A stretch of 64,000 nucleotides of DNA from Calidihabitans tengchongensis. GTDB taxonomy: Bacteria; Sysuimicrobiota; Sysuimicrobiia; Sysuimicrobiales; Kaftiobacteriaceae. Position numbers and translations under genes: made by a program. This document shows positions 1 through 9,319 of the stretch, in pieces; the first letter of the stretch is position 1, and the number at the start of each line of letters is the position of its first letter. Where the stretch lies: contig JAVKIE010000007.1 of NCBI GenBank assembly GCA_031459615.1, forward strand, positions 1 through 64,000, written 5' to 3'. Below the pieces are notes generated by a model. That model saw only the letters and a list, made by a program, of their open reading frames with translations, was not told where the DNA came from and did no database searches.

Positions 1-142
1 GCAGGTGGCCCTGGATCGGTACCTCGAGTTCTACAACCACCGCCGACCGCACCTGGGCTACCGCACCCACGGTCGGCCACCGGCCGAGATGTTCTGGGGT
101 GTGGCCTGGAGGAGAGAGGATGAACAGAGCGCTCATGCGTAA
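1..142 (+). pseudogene. IS481/IS3-type transposase, C-terminal fragment cut by the window edge
   Basis: Reading from base 2, the frame encodes the end of a DDE integrase-type transposase and stops at TAA 140-142. It contains the typical C-terminal signature YNHRRPHLGY followed by RPPAEMFW, characteristic of IS3/IS481-type enzymes, which catalyse DNA strand transfer at element ends. Only about 46 residues are visible; the catalytic domain lies outside the window, so I cannot say whether the element is intact. The segment AAACTGGACACCC at 161-173 resembles the terminal inverted repeat (TGTCCAGTTT in the other orientation) of many IS481 members and may mark the right end of the element. That end assignment is inference. 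Confidence 0.75.
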
Positions 143-963
143 TGTGTGCACACCATTCCGAAACTGGACACCCTAGATTCGAACTGTTCCCTGTGGCGTT
201 GATCCCAAAGGGATCATGTGATGTGACATGTCCTCGACGCCCGTGGATACGCCTTCCGCCGGCGCACGTCAGCAGGCCTGAAGGAAGTTCGAGGATTTCC
301 GCACATCCCTTCCATCGCCGGCGACGGCGCTGCCTGGCCTGCAAACCTGACGAGAGCCACCCCCCGGCGGGCTGGCGGCGGCGCGGCCACCAGGCGGGGA
401 GCTCGGTGCCGAAGCCGGACAGGCGATTTGGACCGTGGTCCTGGCATGGACAACCTGGGGGCCGGGCAGCTGGCTGCGCAGCTGGCCCGGACCGAGCAGG
501 TTGGCGCCGGATCTGTCGGGTGCTGACCGACCAGGCCCGCGAGGACCGTGGGGCACATGGTCCGGGAGATTCGCCACCGTCGCAGTCGGACCGGAGCGCG
601 CCTGGGTCAACGGTTCGCGGAACGCCTCTCGTACCATTCCCAGCCGGCTGCGGCGCGTCGAGACCCTTCTTGCTCACCGTCTCCATGCGGGCGCCTCCTG
701 TCAGGCGGCTGACCCACGCCGGTCGGCCTGCGGAGTCCACCCGCAGTACCAGATGGAGTCCGTGGGAATACGGCTCGGTACATGTCACGAGGACCAGGGG
801 GTGAAGACAGGAGGAATGCGGTGACCCCGTTTGGTGTCCTGACCCCCTTCGTGGTATCATGTGAAAAAACGCTCATGGCGAGCGTCTCGAAGAGACGCAC
901 GTTTCAGCCTGGCCTGACTCCAGACGAGGGAACAGAACAACGCCAACCGGAGGTGATTCACCA
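143..963. other. 821-bp region without a convincing gene
   Basis: This stretch between the transposase tail and the first importer gene holds several open frames, but none has a recognisable motif, ribosome-binding site or plausible composition. It contains a likely insertion-element end near 161-173, a bulged hairpin at 462-490 (CCGGGCAGCTG pairing with CAGCTGGCCCGG) with no T-run, and a promoter-like pair at 831-860. It may be eroded sequence left by the insertion element. Confidence 0.5.
831..860 (+). promoter_or_regulatory. Candidate sigma70-type promoter for the peptide importer operon
   Basis: TTGGTG at 831-836 and TATCAT at 855-860 are separated by 18 bases. The pair lies about 100 bases upstream of the binding-protein start at 964. 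The -10 box matches five of six consensus positions and the -35 box four of six. The local drop in GC supports it. A transcript would have a leader of roughly 95 bases. Confidence 0.45.
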
Positions 964-2556
964 GTGCACGTAGGGATTGCTCGCAGGTCTGCCATCGTCC
1001 TGGTGGCCGTCCTTCTGCTGACGTGGCCGGCGGCGCCCAGGGCACAGGCGCAGCGCTCTGGTGGAACGCTGACCATTGCGCGGCCGGTGGACGCTGTCTC
1101 CCTGGACCCGCATTTCGAGACGACAGCGCCCGGGGCGTGGGTCTATCAACTGATCCTTGAGCCGTTGGTGGCCCTTGGACCTGACATGAAGATCAAGCCT
1201 GTGCTTGCTTCCAGTTACAAGGTTCTGGACGCCACGCGAATCCGATTCACCTTGCGGCGGGGGGTGCGCTTCCACGATGGTACCCCCTTCAACGCCCAGG
1301 CCGTGAAGTTTACCTTTGAGCGTGCGTTCGACCGGAGGAACCCGGGCCGCTGGGCGAGCCTCGCGGGGCCCATCAAGGGCGTGGAGGTCGTGGATGACTA
1401 CACGGTGGATATCGTCACCAGCGAGCCGTATGCGCCCTTGCTGTATAGTGTGGCGATGGTCTACGCCGGCATCGTGAGTCCTGCCGCCGTGCAGCGCCTG
1501 GGCCCGGAGTTCAGCCGCCAGCCGGTGGGTACCGGACCGTTCAAGTTTCAGGAGTGGCGTACCAACGACCGTATCACTGTCGTACGCAACGATGACTACT
1601 GGGGCCCGAAGCCTTACTTGGACCGCATTGTCTTTCGAGTCATTCCCGAGGAGTCTGCCCGGATGATTGCGCTACGCACCGGCGATGTGGATATGGTACT
1701 GGTGCCAGCGCCGGCCCAACTCGGTGCCTTTCGCCGCGACCCGGCATTTACGGTAGCGGAAGCTCAGGGTCTCCGCGTCGTCTTCGTTGGCATGAACCTG
1801 ACCCGACCGCCGCTCTCCGACGTTCGGGTCCGCCGTGCCCTGGTGATGGGGACAAACCGCAAGGCAATCCTGGACAACATTCTCGAGGGCGCGGGTGGTC
1901 CTGCCGATGGCATCCTGGCCAAGGGCGTATTCGGCTACGCGCCCATGGAGCTAGACAAGCGCTATCCCTACGACCCAGACCGGGCACGGGCTCTGCTGCA
2001 GGAGGCAGGATTCCGTCCTGGGCCAGATGGCATTATGCAGCGCGAGGGGATCCCGCTGGTCCTCACCCTCATCAGCGCGCGTGGACGTTACTTGAAGGAT
2101 GCCGAGATTGCGGAGGCCTGGCAGGCCCAGATGCGTGCCATCGGCGTCCGGGTGGACATCAGCTTCCTGGAGTGGGCCACGGTATTTACCCACGTCCGCG
2201 CGGCAACGCTGGACTACCACCTTTTCATGCTGGGGTGGGTCACCACTACAGCGGACGCGGATTACAGTCTCCTGCCCATGTTCCGCTCCAACATGGCACC
2301 CCCGACAGGTTGGAATACTTGGCGCTACGTGAATCCAGAGTTCGACCGGCTAGTGGATCAGGCGCGGGTCAGCACGAAAGCGGAAGAGCGCCAGGAACTG
2401 TATGCCCGGGCGCAGGCGATGATCGCCCGGGACATCATGTTCATTCCCTTCTACACGACGAAAGAGATCGCCGTGATGCGGTCGTACGTGAAAGGGTTCG
2501 TCCCGCACCCGATTGAGTACAACCAGGGGTTCGCGTACATTTGGCTTGAGAAGTAG
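964..2556 (+). CDS. Peptide/nickel-type ABC transporter substrate-binding protein (family 5)
   Basis: 530-residue extracytoplasmic solute-binding protein. A signal peptide (positively charged start, hydrophobic VLVAVLLLTW core, cleavage near residue 30 after AQA) is followed by the family-5 opening GGTLTIARPVDAVSLDPH and the FHDGTPFNAQAVKFTFER block around residues 100-120. The family binds peptides, opines, glutathione or nickel; the ligand here is not evident. It starts at GTG 964, chosen because GGAGGTGA at 949-956 sits seven bases upstream. Two permease genes follow in the same direction, but no ATPase gene does. The hydrolase genes facing it suggest acylated amino acids or peptides as cargo (inference). 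Confidence 0.9.
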   Translation: MHVGIARRSAIVLVAVLLLTWPAAPRAQAQRSGGTLTIARPVDAVSLDPHFETTAPGAWVYQLILEPLVALGPDMKIKPVLASSYKVLDATRIRFTLRRGVRFHDGTPFNAQAVKFTFERAFDRRNPGRWASLAGPIKGVEVVDDYTVDIVTSEPYAPLLYSVAMVYAGIVSPAAVQRLGPEFSRQPVGTGPFKFQEWRTNDRITVVRNDDYWGPKPYLDRIVFRVIPEESARMIALRTGDVDMVLVPAPAQLGAFRRDPAFTVAEAQGLRVVFVGMNLTRPPLSDVRVRRALVMGTNRKAILDNILEGAGGPADGILAKGVFGYAPMELDKRYPYDPDRARALLQEAGFRPGPDGIMQREGIPLVLTLISARGRYLKDAEIAEAWQAQMRAIGVRVDISFLEWATVFTHVRAATLDYHLFMLGWVTTTADADYSLLPMFRSNMAPPTGWNTWRYVNPEFDRLVDQARVSTKAEERQELYARAQAMIARDIMFIPFYTTKEIAVMRSYVKGFVPHPIEYNQGFAYIWLEK

Positions 2557-2619
2557 CCTCTCCGCCACCGGTGGCCGGGCAACGCTCTCCCGGCCACCGG
2601 TGCGCACCCGAGTCGAGCC

Positions 2620-3540
2620 ATGATTCGTTTCATCGCGCACCGCCTGCTTGCGTTGGTGCCCGTGCTGTTGGGCGTACCGCTGTTCATTATGCTCACCATC
2701 GACCTGATTCCCGGGGACCCGGCGGCGTTGATGTTGGGAGAAGGGGCCACCGAAGAGATGGTCACGGCGTTGCGGGCGTCATTGGACCTGGACAAGCCCC
2801 TGCTGGTCCGCTACGCGCGCTATGTCACGCGACTGCTGCATGGCGACCTCGGGCGCAGCATTCGAGAGGGACGACGGGTGAATGACGAGATCGCCGACGT
2901 CTGGCCAGCGACGGCGCAGCTTGCAATGGCCGCCCTGGGCCTGGCCGTGGCCGTGGGGATACCGTTGGGCGTACTCTCGGCTCGCTGGCCGAACTCTTGG
3001 TTCGACAACGTTGTACGGGTGGTCACCCTTTTTGGCCTGTCCATGCCCATCTTTTGGATCGGGCTGATCTTCATTGTGGTCTTCAGCCTGTGGCTGGGGT
3101 GGCTCCCCCCGGGGGGCCGCGGAGGCCTCCCGCATCTGGTGCTGCCCTCGGTTACGCTGGCGCTGCCCACGATCGCCATGCTGGCCCGCATGACCCGTTC
3201 CGCCATGCTGGAGGTCCTGCGGGAGGACTACATACGCACCGCTCACGCCAAAGGCGTTCCCGGTCCTCGGGTTCTGCTTCGTCACGCTCTGCGTAACGCC
3301 TTCATTCCTGTCACTACTGTCCTAGGACTGCAGACCGGGCAGTTGCTGGGCGGAGCAATTCTCACAGAAACTGTCTTTTCCTGGCCTGGCATCGGTCGGA
3401 TGCTGGTGCGCGCTATCTTCGCTCGAGACTATGTGCTCCTGCAGGGGGGCGTACTGGTGCTGGCGCTGACGTTCGTCCTGGTGAACTTGGCTGTGGACCT
3501 CTCCTACGCGTACTTCGACCCGCGCATCTCCTACGCATGA
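2620..3540 (+). CDS. ABC transporter permease, DppB type
   Basis: 306-residue inner-membrane permease of the binding-protein-dependent transport family. About six transmembrane segments are visible, starting with LLALVPVLLGVPLFIMLTI at residues 7-25. The cytoplasmic EAA loop, which contacts the ATPase, lies around residues 190-220 (YIRTAHAKGVPG followed by RHALRNAFIPV). The C-terminus has the usual LSYAYFDPRI ending. Start ATG 2620 gives the typical short N-terminus. Its stop overlaps the next start by four bases (ATGA at 3537-3540), indicating translational coupling. Confidence 0.92.
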   Translation: MIRFIAHRLLALVPVLLGVPLFIMLTIDLIPGDPAALMLGEGATEEMVTALRASLDLDKPLLVRYARYVTRLLHGDLGRSIREGRRVNDEIADVWPATAQLAMAALGLAVAVGIPLGVLSARWPNSWFDNVVRVVTLFGLSMPIFWIGLIFIVVFSLWLGWLPPGGRGGLPHLVLPSVTLALPTIAMLARMTRSAMLEVLREDYIRTAHAKGVPGPRVLLRHALRNAFIPVTTVLGLQTGQLLGGAILTETVFSWPGIGRMLVRAIFARDYVLLQGGVLVLALTFVLVNLAVDLSYAYFDPRISYA

Positions 3541-4430
3541 GAGCGACCTTGTCGGCAGAGGAGCTCCGCGCTACCCGACCCTGGCCCGAGCGCCAGCGGA
3601 CCACCGGCCAACTGTTCTGGCGGCGGCTGACGCGCAACCGCCTGGCACTTGTTGGGCTGAGCATTGTCGCCCTCCTGGCGGCTGTGGCGATCTTTGCTCC
3701 GTGGATAGCCCCACGCGACCCCTCTGCGCAGATCCTGGAGCACAAGCGCCAGCCGCCATCGGCTGCGTATCCGCTGGGGACAGATGAGTTCGGCCGGGAC
3801 ATCCTCAGCCGGCTCATCTTCGGAAGCCGGGTGGCCTTGCTGGCCGGCGGGATGTCGGTGTTCATTGCCCTGATGCTGGGGACGGCGCTGGGGACCATAT
3901 CAGCGTACTTTGGCCGTCTGGTGGACCAAGTCGTGATGCGGATGATGGACGTCCTGCTCGCGTTCCCCTACCTGCTGCTGGCTATCGTCATCATCAGTGC
4001 GCTCGGGCCAGGCCTGGTGAACACTATTCTGGCCGTGGGAATCTGGGCGACCCCGGGTTTTGCCCGCGTGATCAGGAGTGCGGTGCTGTCGGTGAAGCAG
4101 CAGGAATACGTGCAGGCCGCTCGTGCCATCGGTGCCAGCGCAGGCCGCGTCATCACCCGACACATCCTACCCAACTGCATCTCCGTCGCCATCGTCTACT
4201 CTGCGCTCTACATGGCCAACGCCATCCTACTGGAAGCGGCGCTGTCATTCCTGGGACTGGGCGTGCAGCCGCCTACGCCCTCATGGGGGCTCATGGTCAG
4301 CACGGGGCGCGACTTCCTCCTCATCGCCCCGCACATCGCCACGTTCCCGGGCCTGGCCATCGCGGTGACTGTTTTGGGTTTCAACCTGCTGGGCGACGGG
4401 CTGCGCGATGCCCTAGACCCACGGACCTGA
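3537..4430 (+). CDS. ABC transporter permease, DppC type
   Basis: 297-residue partner permease. It has the DppC-type soluble N-terminal region, a transmembrane segment (residues 37-60), the conserved HPLGTDEFGRD-like block seen here as YPLGTDEFGRDILSRLIFG, and the EAA loop (QAARAIGASAGRVITRHILPN) near residues 190-215. The end GDGLRDALDPRT is typical of the family. It overlaps the upstream permease by four bases. The gene ends 23 bases before the stop codon of the converging hydrolase gene. No dppD/dppF-like ATPase gene is present, so the pore must borrow ATPases encoded elsewhere. Confidence 0.92.
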   Translation: MRATLSAEELRATRPWPERQRTTGQLFWRRLTRNRLALVGLSIVALLAAVAIFAPWIAPRDPSAQILEHKRQPPSAAYPLGTDEFGRDILSRLIFGSRVALLAGGMSVFIALMLGTALGTISAYFGRLVDQVVMRMMDVLLAFPYLLLAIVIISALGPGLVNTILAVGIWATPGFARVIRSAVLSVKQQEYVQAARAIGASAGRVITRHILPNCISVAIVYSALYMANAILLEAALSFLGLGVQPPTPSWGLMVSTGRDFLLIAPHIATFPGLAIAVTVLGFNLLGDGLRDALDPRT

Positions 4431-4453
4431 TCGGCCGGCGAGCAGCTACCCTG

Positions 4454-5425
4454 CTACGGGTCTCCTTCTGCACCGATCCCGAACAGCGGATCGTCCTTGC
4501 GCACCGCAAGAGCTGTGACCATGAAGAGCACCACGCCGTTTGCCGGCGCCTCCAGCACCGCCAGAAGGTCTCCGAAGAGATCACGCACCTCGCCGATAAT
4601 TTGACTTCGTTCGACCATCTGGCCCGTGGTGACGGCCGGATAGAACGCCCCCTCAACCGGGGCCCGTACCCAGAGAAAGCGCGAGAGCCGCCTGGGACTC
4701 GCCCGAAGGACAAGCTGGCCCTGGAGCATCCCCAGGCGGACCATGACGTTTGTTACGCCCCGGACGTGCCGTTCCACCGAAGCCCGATCCAGCACGCCCT
4801 GCTGCCCCACCTCGGCGATAATGGCGGGAATTCCCAGGCGCGCCGCAGCAACGTAGGAGGCGCCGGGAACAGCGTCCGGCGGAGCGGCGATGACGTAGTC
4901 CAAGTCGAACGCTTCTGCCATGGTTTCTGCGCTGCGATCGAGCCCGGCATTGCCCGTCTGCTGGTAGATGGCAAACGGGATAAGGCTCTCGATCATGTCA
5001 CCGCCATGCAGGTCGATGTAGGCGTCGCTGCCCTTGATCAGCTCGTTGGTCAGAAAGTGCGTGACACGCTCAGAGGGCGAGCCTGCCATGTCCCCCGGAA
5101 AGATACGGTTGATGTTCTTGCCGTCGCGGGGATTGACGTACATGCTGCGTTCATAAAATCCCGGCGTGTTGATCAGGGAGACGATGATGAGAGTGCCTCG
5201 CAGCCTGGCCGGGTCCAGCTCCTGCCCCAGACGGATGGCCGCCGCGATGCCCGCGTACTCGGCCGCATGTACGCCAGCGGTAATGGTGAGCGTGGGGCCA
5301 TCGTCTGCCCCTCGGATCACCACCGCTGGTACTTCCCAGTCCGGCTCCACACCTGGGATGCGAACCATTCCCTGCGCGCGCCCGCCTCGTCCGGGGTGCA
5401 GGTGGGCAAAGGCGACACGGCTCAT
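4454..5425 (-). CDS. Succinylglutamate desuccinylase/aspartoacylase-family zinc hydrolase
   Basis: 323-residue M14-like metallohydrolase of the AstE/AspA group, which removes acyl groups from N-acyl amino acids. The zinc ligands are visible as GVHAAEYAG (His and Glu, near residue 52) and YIDLHGGD (the distal His, near residue 140); NTPGFYERSMYVNPRDGKN carries the substrate-binding arginine region. The open frame runs further upstream, but the upstream part reads as noise. ATG 5425 is preferred because it overlaps the stop of the upstream PanE-like gene by four bases (ATGA). It probably forms an operon with the reductase and peptidase upstream on the same strand. Confidence 0.85.
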   Translation of the reverse strand: MSRVAFAHLHPGRGGRAQGMVRIPGVEPDWEVPAVVIRGADDGPTLTITAGVHAAEYAGIAAAIRLGQELDPARLRGTLIIVSLINTPGFYERSMYVNPRDGKNINRIFPGDMAGSPSERVTHFLTNELIKGSDAYIDLHGGDMIESLIPFAIYQQTGNAGLDRSAETMAEAFDLDYVIAAPPDAVPGASYVAAARLGIPAIIAEVGQQGVLDRASVERHVRGVTNVMVRLGMLQGQLVLRASPRRLSRFLWVRAPVEGAFYPAVTTGQMVERSQIIGEVRDLFGDLLAVLEAPANGVVLFMVTALAVRKDDPLFGIGAEGDP

Positions 5426-6504
5426 CCCCCGTAGACCTCCGCGTTCACTGCGCTTAGCTCCGCCAGGTTGTCCCAGTGCATCTGTCGCCTCCCCTCCTCC
5501 AGGTCGTGAATCATCTTTTGGAGGCGGGCATTGAGCGGCACGGGGATCCCGTGACGCGCCGCCACAGTCACCACGGCGCCAACGATCTGGTCGACTTCGG
5601 TCTTGCGGCGGTGGATGGCAAGATCCCGCCATACACCGCTCTTGATTTTCAGTGATCGCCGGTTGAATTCCACCAGGCGGTCCAGGCTGGCGGCGATGCC
5701 TGGCCAGTCCCGCGGCTCTCGGAAAGCGAAGGCGGCCGGGTCGTAACCGTCGAACCCCTCGCAACGCACGCCCTCGGCTTCCGCAACGCGGATCGTCTCA
5801 GCGGCCAGGTTTGCCAGCATCGGCCGAGAGGGCAGATGACTCAGCACATCCGCAATCGGCTCGTCCACCAGGGCGGTGGCGAAGAGCATCGAGCCGTAGC
5901 CCAACTTGCCCCAGAGATATCCCCAGATATTGTCAGTGGCCATCGCGGTGGGGAGGAATGCTTGGCGGAAGACGTCGGCGAGCATGCGGACGCGCTCCGA
6001 GATCCTGCCATCCAGCTCGCCGAAGTAGAGAGCGCCGCTCCCCCCGTACGTGACCCGGCCCGGAGCCAAATAGTCAGCCCCGAAGTTCACGAATGCCCCC
6101 ACCGTGCGCTCAGGGCCCACGCGAGCGGCAATGGCGTGTTCGTTCAAACCGTTTTGCAGCGAGACGATGTAGCTCCCCTGGCCCAGCACCGGCACGATGG
6201 GATCCAGGGCCACCTCGGTGTGCATCGCCTTTACGCACAGGAGTACGGGTAGGTCGATGAGACGCAGGCTGTCGCCGTCCGGGGTAGCACCCCGGCTCAG
6301 GAGGACATCTCGGAGCTCGGCAGGGAGTATCGCCCGGGCACGAACCGTAAACGTCTCCAGGCCTTCCACCGTCAGCCCAGTCGAATTGATAGCGTCCACG
6401 TGCGCGGCGTTCGTGTCGACGAACAGCACGTCATGGCCGCCGCGTACAAGATACGCCCCAACGGTCCCGCCGATCGCTCCCGCACCTACGACGATGAATT
6501 GCAC
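5422..6504 (-). CDS. 2-dehydropantoate 2-reductase family protein (PanE/ApbA type)
   Basis: 360-residue NADP-dependent ketoacid reductase family member. The N-terminal Rossmann motif is VVGAGAIGGTVGAYL at residues 4-18. The family lysine lies in the C-terminal helical domain (LWGKLGYGS, near residue 195), and the conserved HRRKTEVDQIVG helix follows near residue 300. It is somewhat longer than classical PanE (about 300 residues). Neighbours are a deacylase and a peptidase, not pantothenate genes, so the substrate is probably another 2-keto acid in the same catabolic route. Its start lies two bases after the stop of the upstream peptidase gene. Confidence 0.85.
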   Translation of the reverse strand: MQFIVVGAGAIGGTVGAYLVRGGHDVLFVDTNAAHVDAINSTGLTVEGLETFTVRARAILPAELRDVLLSRGATPDGDSLRLIDLPVLLCVKAMHTEVALDPIVPVLGQGSYIVSLQNGLNEHAIAARVGPERTVGAFVNFGADYLAPGRVTYGGSGALYFGELDGRISERVRMLADVFRQAFLPTAMATDNIWGYLWGKLGYGSMLFATALVDEPIADVLSHLPSRPMLANLAAETIRVAEAEGVRCEGFDGYDPAAFAFREPRDWPGIAASLDRLVEFNRRSLKIKSGVWRDLAIHRRKTEVDQIVGAVVTVAARHGIPVPLNARLQKMIHDLEEGRRQMHWDNLAELSAVNAEVYGG

Positions 6505-6506
6505 GC

Positions 6507-8243
6507 TTATCGAGCCGCCTCCTCTGCGATCTCCCGCGCAGTACGCAACGCGTGCAGCAGGAGATTCCTGCCTCGCGTTGCCGCGATGGTCAGCGCCCGC
6601 GCTTCTGCCGAGCCCTCTGGCACCGTCGCCAGCCGCTCCGCTTCCACCAGAGGCGGCAGGAAGGGAATGGTAGTGGCGGGGTCGTGGTCGAATCGACCCG
6701 CTCGCGTGTACAGGACGGGGATGAGCACGCGGCCGAGGGTCGTCAGAGCCCGGTTGATTCTCTCCACACCCCGGGGCCGCGCCCCCTTGGCCCTTGTTGC
6801 CCGGAGCCGGAGGGCTCGGGCCGCCGCCAAAAATGCCCGCGCCTCCGCCAGGCAGGCGGACAGGTCGAACCGGCCGTCCAGACGCGCCTGCAGTTCCCTG
6901 AGCTTGACAATCACGTCTTTAGCTACGGCTGCGTAGTCCAGGGGCAACACCGGGGCTGTGCACAGCCAGTACGCAGCTGCGGCATAGATCTGAGCGTCGC
7001 GCAGGAGGTTGCGTGGGTCAATCTTGTCTATCAGGTCCTGGGGTGTGTGCCACCACCAGCCAAGGCCTCCGCTGTTGCTCCCGGTGAGCGCAAAGTCTCG
7101 GCTCGCCTCCGGCCCAAAAGGAGGATGCTCGGATAGCGTCATGAATAATGAGGGGATGCCGATTCCGAGGAAAGACTGATCTCCTGTCCGCCCTACGCGT
7201 GTACCGCGGAACTGCTGCCGGGCGATCCGGCGGATGACGGCTGCACCAATCGCCCACGTTTCCGGCATGCAGTATCCTCCTTCAAGCACGTCGGCGCCCC
7301 GCCCGCCAATGGAGTCCACGTAGATGTGCACCACGCAACGGCGCGCCAAGTCTTCCCAGAAGTTGTCGGCATACCAGGCGGATCCTGCATACCGACCGTG
7401 GGAGTGTCCGGACCAGAAAGCCAGGCGCAGTCCTCGGTAAGGACGGACATGGGCCATCAACCGCCCAATCTCCATCATGGCAGCGTTGGCAGCGCCGTTG
7501 TCCATGGCACCCACGTACCAGGAGTCTACGTGGCCAGCTACCAGGATGTAGGTATCTTCATGGGCCCCAGCCACATCGGCTACCAGTAGCGGAAGCCTGC
7601 GCCACCCGGTCTCTACCTCTGTGACGATGCGAATCCGTAGGAGGGGTTCCCCCCGCAGCGCAGCTCTGAGCCGTTCTGCGGCAGTGCCGGCTGTCGACAC
7701 CACAGGGATAGCAGGGAGCTGCGCCAGCCGATCCAGCGTCGGACTTCCCCACACGGTAGATACAATCATCTCGTGCACGAGCGGATCGCGGTTCAGGAAG
7801 ACCGCGCCGGCGGCACCTGCTGCCTGCAGCTGGGCAACCCGTTCGGGCATGGCCAGCCCGTCTACAACCGCGATCCGTCCGCGCACGTCACGATTCACTC
7901 GGGTCAAGTCGGCCGCTCCATCGACCACGTAGATGGCCTGCGCCTCCACTCCCTGAGGACCGGTGGCCACCGAAAAGCTGTGGGTGATACAGGGAATGTC
8001 TGCGGACTCCGGTCCGTAGACATGCAGTGCCGCGCTGCGGGGAAGACTGATGAGGGCGTCGTGCTCCAATACCTGCGTGCGCAGTCCTGCCGAGGCGAGC
8101 TGCCGCCGGATGTACTCGAAGGCCCGTCGCTCTTCAGCGGAGCCCGATAGCCGCTCCCACTGCGTGATCTCCCGGAGATCCTGCATCAGGCGCTCAAGGG
8201 ACACATTGCGGGCAAATTTCAACCAGTCGGGTGTGTTTCTCAT
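6507..8243 (-). CDS. M28-type metallopeptidase with PA domain, altered catalytic motif
   Basis: 578-residue protein with the layout of M28 aminopeptidases: an N-terminal helical part, an inserted PA domain (about residues 100-210), then the catalytic core. Metal-ligand positions are visible as GHVDSW (His), GAMDNGAAN (Asp), IYVDSIGG (Asp) and WWWHTPQDLIDKID (His). The usual catalytic Glu-Glu pair before the Gly-Ser motif is replaced: the stretch reads FWSGHSHGRYAGS. No signal peptide is seen, so it is probably cytoplasmic. It is the first gene of a minus-strand trio with the PanE-like and deacylase genes. Activity is uncertain because of the motif change. Confidence 0.75.
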   Translation of the reverse strand: MRNTPDWLKFARNVSLERLMQDLREITQWERLSGSAEERRAFEYIRRQLASAGLRTQVLEHDALISLPRSAALHVYGPESADIPCITHSFSVATGPQGVEAQAIYVVDGAADLTRVNRDVRGRIAVVDGLAMPERVAQLQAAGAAGAVFLNRDPLVHEMIVSTVWGSPTLDRLAQLPAIPVVSTAGTAAERLRAALRGEPLLRIRIVTEVETGWRRLPLLVADVAGAHEDTYILVAGHVDSWYVGAMDNGAANAAMMEIGRLMAHVRPYRGLRLAFWSGHSHGRYAGSAWYADNFWEDLARRCVVHIYVDSIGGRGADVLEGGYCMPETWAIGAAVIRRIARQQFRGTRVGRTGDQSFLGIGIPSLFMTLSEHPPFGPEASRDFALTGSNSGGLGWWWHTPQDLIDKIDPRNLLRDAQIYAAAAYWLCTAPVLPLDYAAVAKDVIVKLRELQARLDGRFDLSACLAEARAFLAAARALRLRATRAKGARPRGVERINRALTTLGRVLIPVLYTRAGRFDHDPATTIPFLPPLVEAERLATVPEGSAEARALTIAATRGRNLLLHALRTAREIAEEAAR

Positions 8244-8701
8244 AGCGGTTGGCCGTCATCGTGGTGTGCAGCTCTGGGTACACCTTACCGTACCTACGGT
8301 TCCAGGTCAGCCTCCCGAAGCCTGAGGAGCCCCTGCCGCGTCGTCAGCGCGAACCGGCGCTTCTAGGCTGCCCTGAAGCCCCCGCTCGGTTGGCGGCGAG
8401 CCCGCATCCAGGCCCAGGAATCTCAACGTTCCCGATTCGACTTCAGCACTCTAAGGTCCTATCCGAAAACGACCTCTCGAACAGGCTCGTGGCACGATGC
8501 TGAAAACACCAGGGTCTCTCCGACCCGTCGCCCTATTCGCGGGAATTCCGGGAAGAAACGGTGCGCGTGGGCCTGTCATTGAGGGTCATCGGCGCTCCTC
8601 CCAGCTTCCCCACAGGGGGACCTGTCCAACTGGAAGGATTCGCCGTGTGACCCTCCTTCTATGTTAGAGAAACTGTCAACACCTAAGTGAGATAGCTCAC
8701 C
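8244..8701. other. 458-bp gene-free stretch between the peptidase start and the DUF3105 stop
   Basis: No supported reading frame, RNA gene or complete repeat was recognised. A short inverted repeat GTGAG-ATAG-CTCAC lies at 8687-8700, just after the end of the DUF3105 gene, but it has no T-run and a stem of only five pairs. The region coincides with the apparent change from moderately to strongly GC-rich sequence. Confidence 0.5.
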
Positions 8702-9319
8702 CTAATCCGGGACGAACTCGGGGCCTGTGTTGCGGAAGCGGCGGATGAACTCGGTGATGGCGGCCTCGTCGTAGCGGTCCAGCAGCATCAGCCGTCCCCA
8801 GGCCACCACGGCAAGGGGAGCGGGGTTGGCTGGCCGGTGGGTGACGATGACCTTGGACCGGTACCGCCGGGCCAGGGCCGCCAGGCGGTCAACCAGCTCC
8901 CGGGCGTCGGCGTCCCGGTAGGAAATCCAGATCCCTCCGTGCTCCAGGTTGTGCACCACCAGTTCGTCGGGCAGCTCGGTGGCGTAAAACCCCCAGGACG
9001 CCGCCTGCGGATAGTGCCAGCCGGAGGTGGGAGGGTTGGAGTTGTACGGCGGGTGAGGCTGGCCGGGGGCCACGTGGTCGCGGCCCTGGTCAGGGTAGAC
9101 CACGACCGGCAGGGTCGGGCCCGGGCGGGTCGCCGCCCAGATGCCCCACCCCGCCGCCGCCACCAGCACCGCCCCGACGCCCAGGATGAGCAAGGTGCGC
9201 CTGCGGGCGCGGCGGCGCCGGGCCTCCTCCTCCGCCGTCCGGCGCTGCAGGCGGGCCTGCTTGCGGGCCTCCTTCCTGCTCGCCGGCGCGCGCGCCGGCG
9301 ACCCTCCCGGTGGGTGCAT
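8702..9319 (-). CDS. DUF3105 membrane-anchored protein
   Basis: About 205 residues: a highly basic N-terminus (runs of Arg/Lys and Ala), one transmembrane helix near residues 40-62 (LLILGVGAVLVAAAGWGIW), then an extracellular domain with the DUF3105 hallmarks YNSNPPTSGWHY and LVVHNLEHGGIWISY. These histidines could bind metal, but the function of the family is unknown to me. An upstream in-frame start at 9358 exists; I chose ATG 9319 because AGGGGA lies a few bases upstream. It is transcribed divergently from the FdrA gene, with 123 bases between the starts. Confidence 0.8.
   Translation of the reverse strand: MHPPGGSPARAPASRKEARKQARLQRRTAEEEARRRRARRRTLLILGVGAVLVAAAGWGIWAATRPGPTLPVVVYPDQGRDHVAPGQPHPPYNSNPPTSGWHYPQAASWGFYATELPDELVVHNLEHGGIWISYRDADARELVDRLAALARRYRSKVIVTHRPANPAPLAVVAWGRLMLLDRYDEAAITEFIRRFRNTGPEFVPD

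Noticed and set aside
142..824. Overlapping open frames of 97-220 codons in the left intergenic region
   Set aside because: No ribosome-binding site, no motif and strongly Arg/Pro-biased composition; frames on both strands overlap each other.
8687..8700. Short inverted repeat GTGAG-ATAG-CTCAC as a terminator
   Set aside because: Stem of five pairs, no T-run in either direction.
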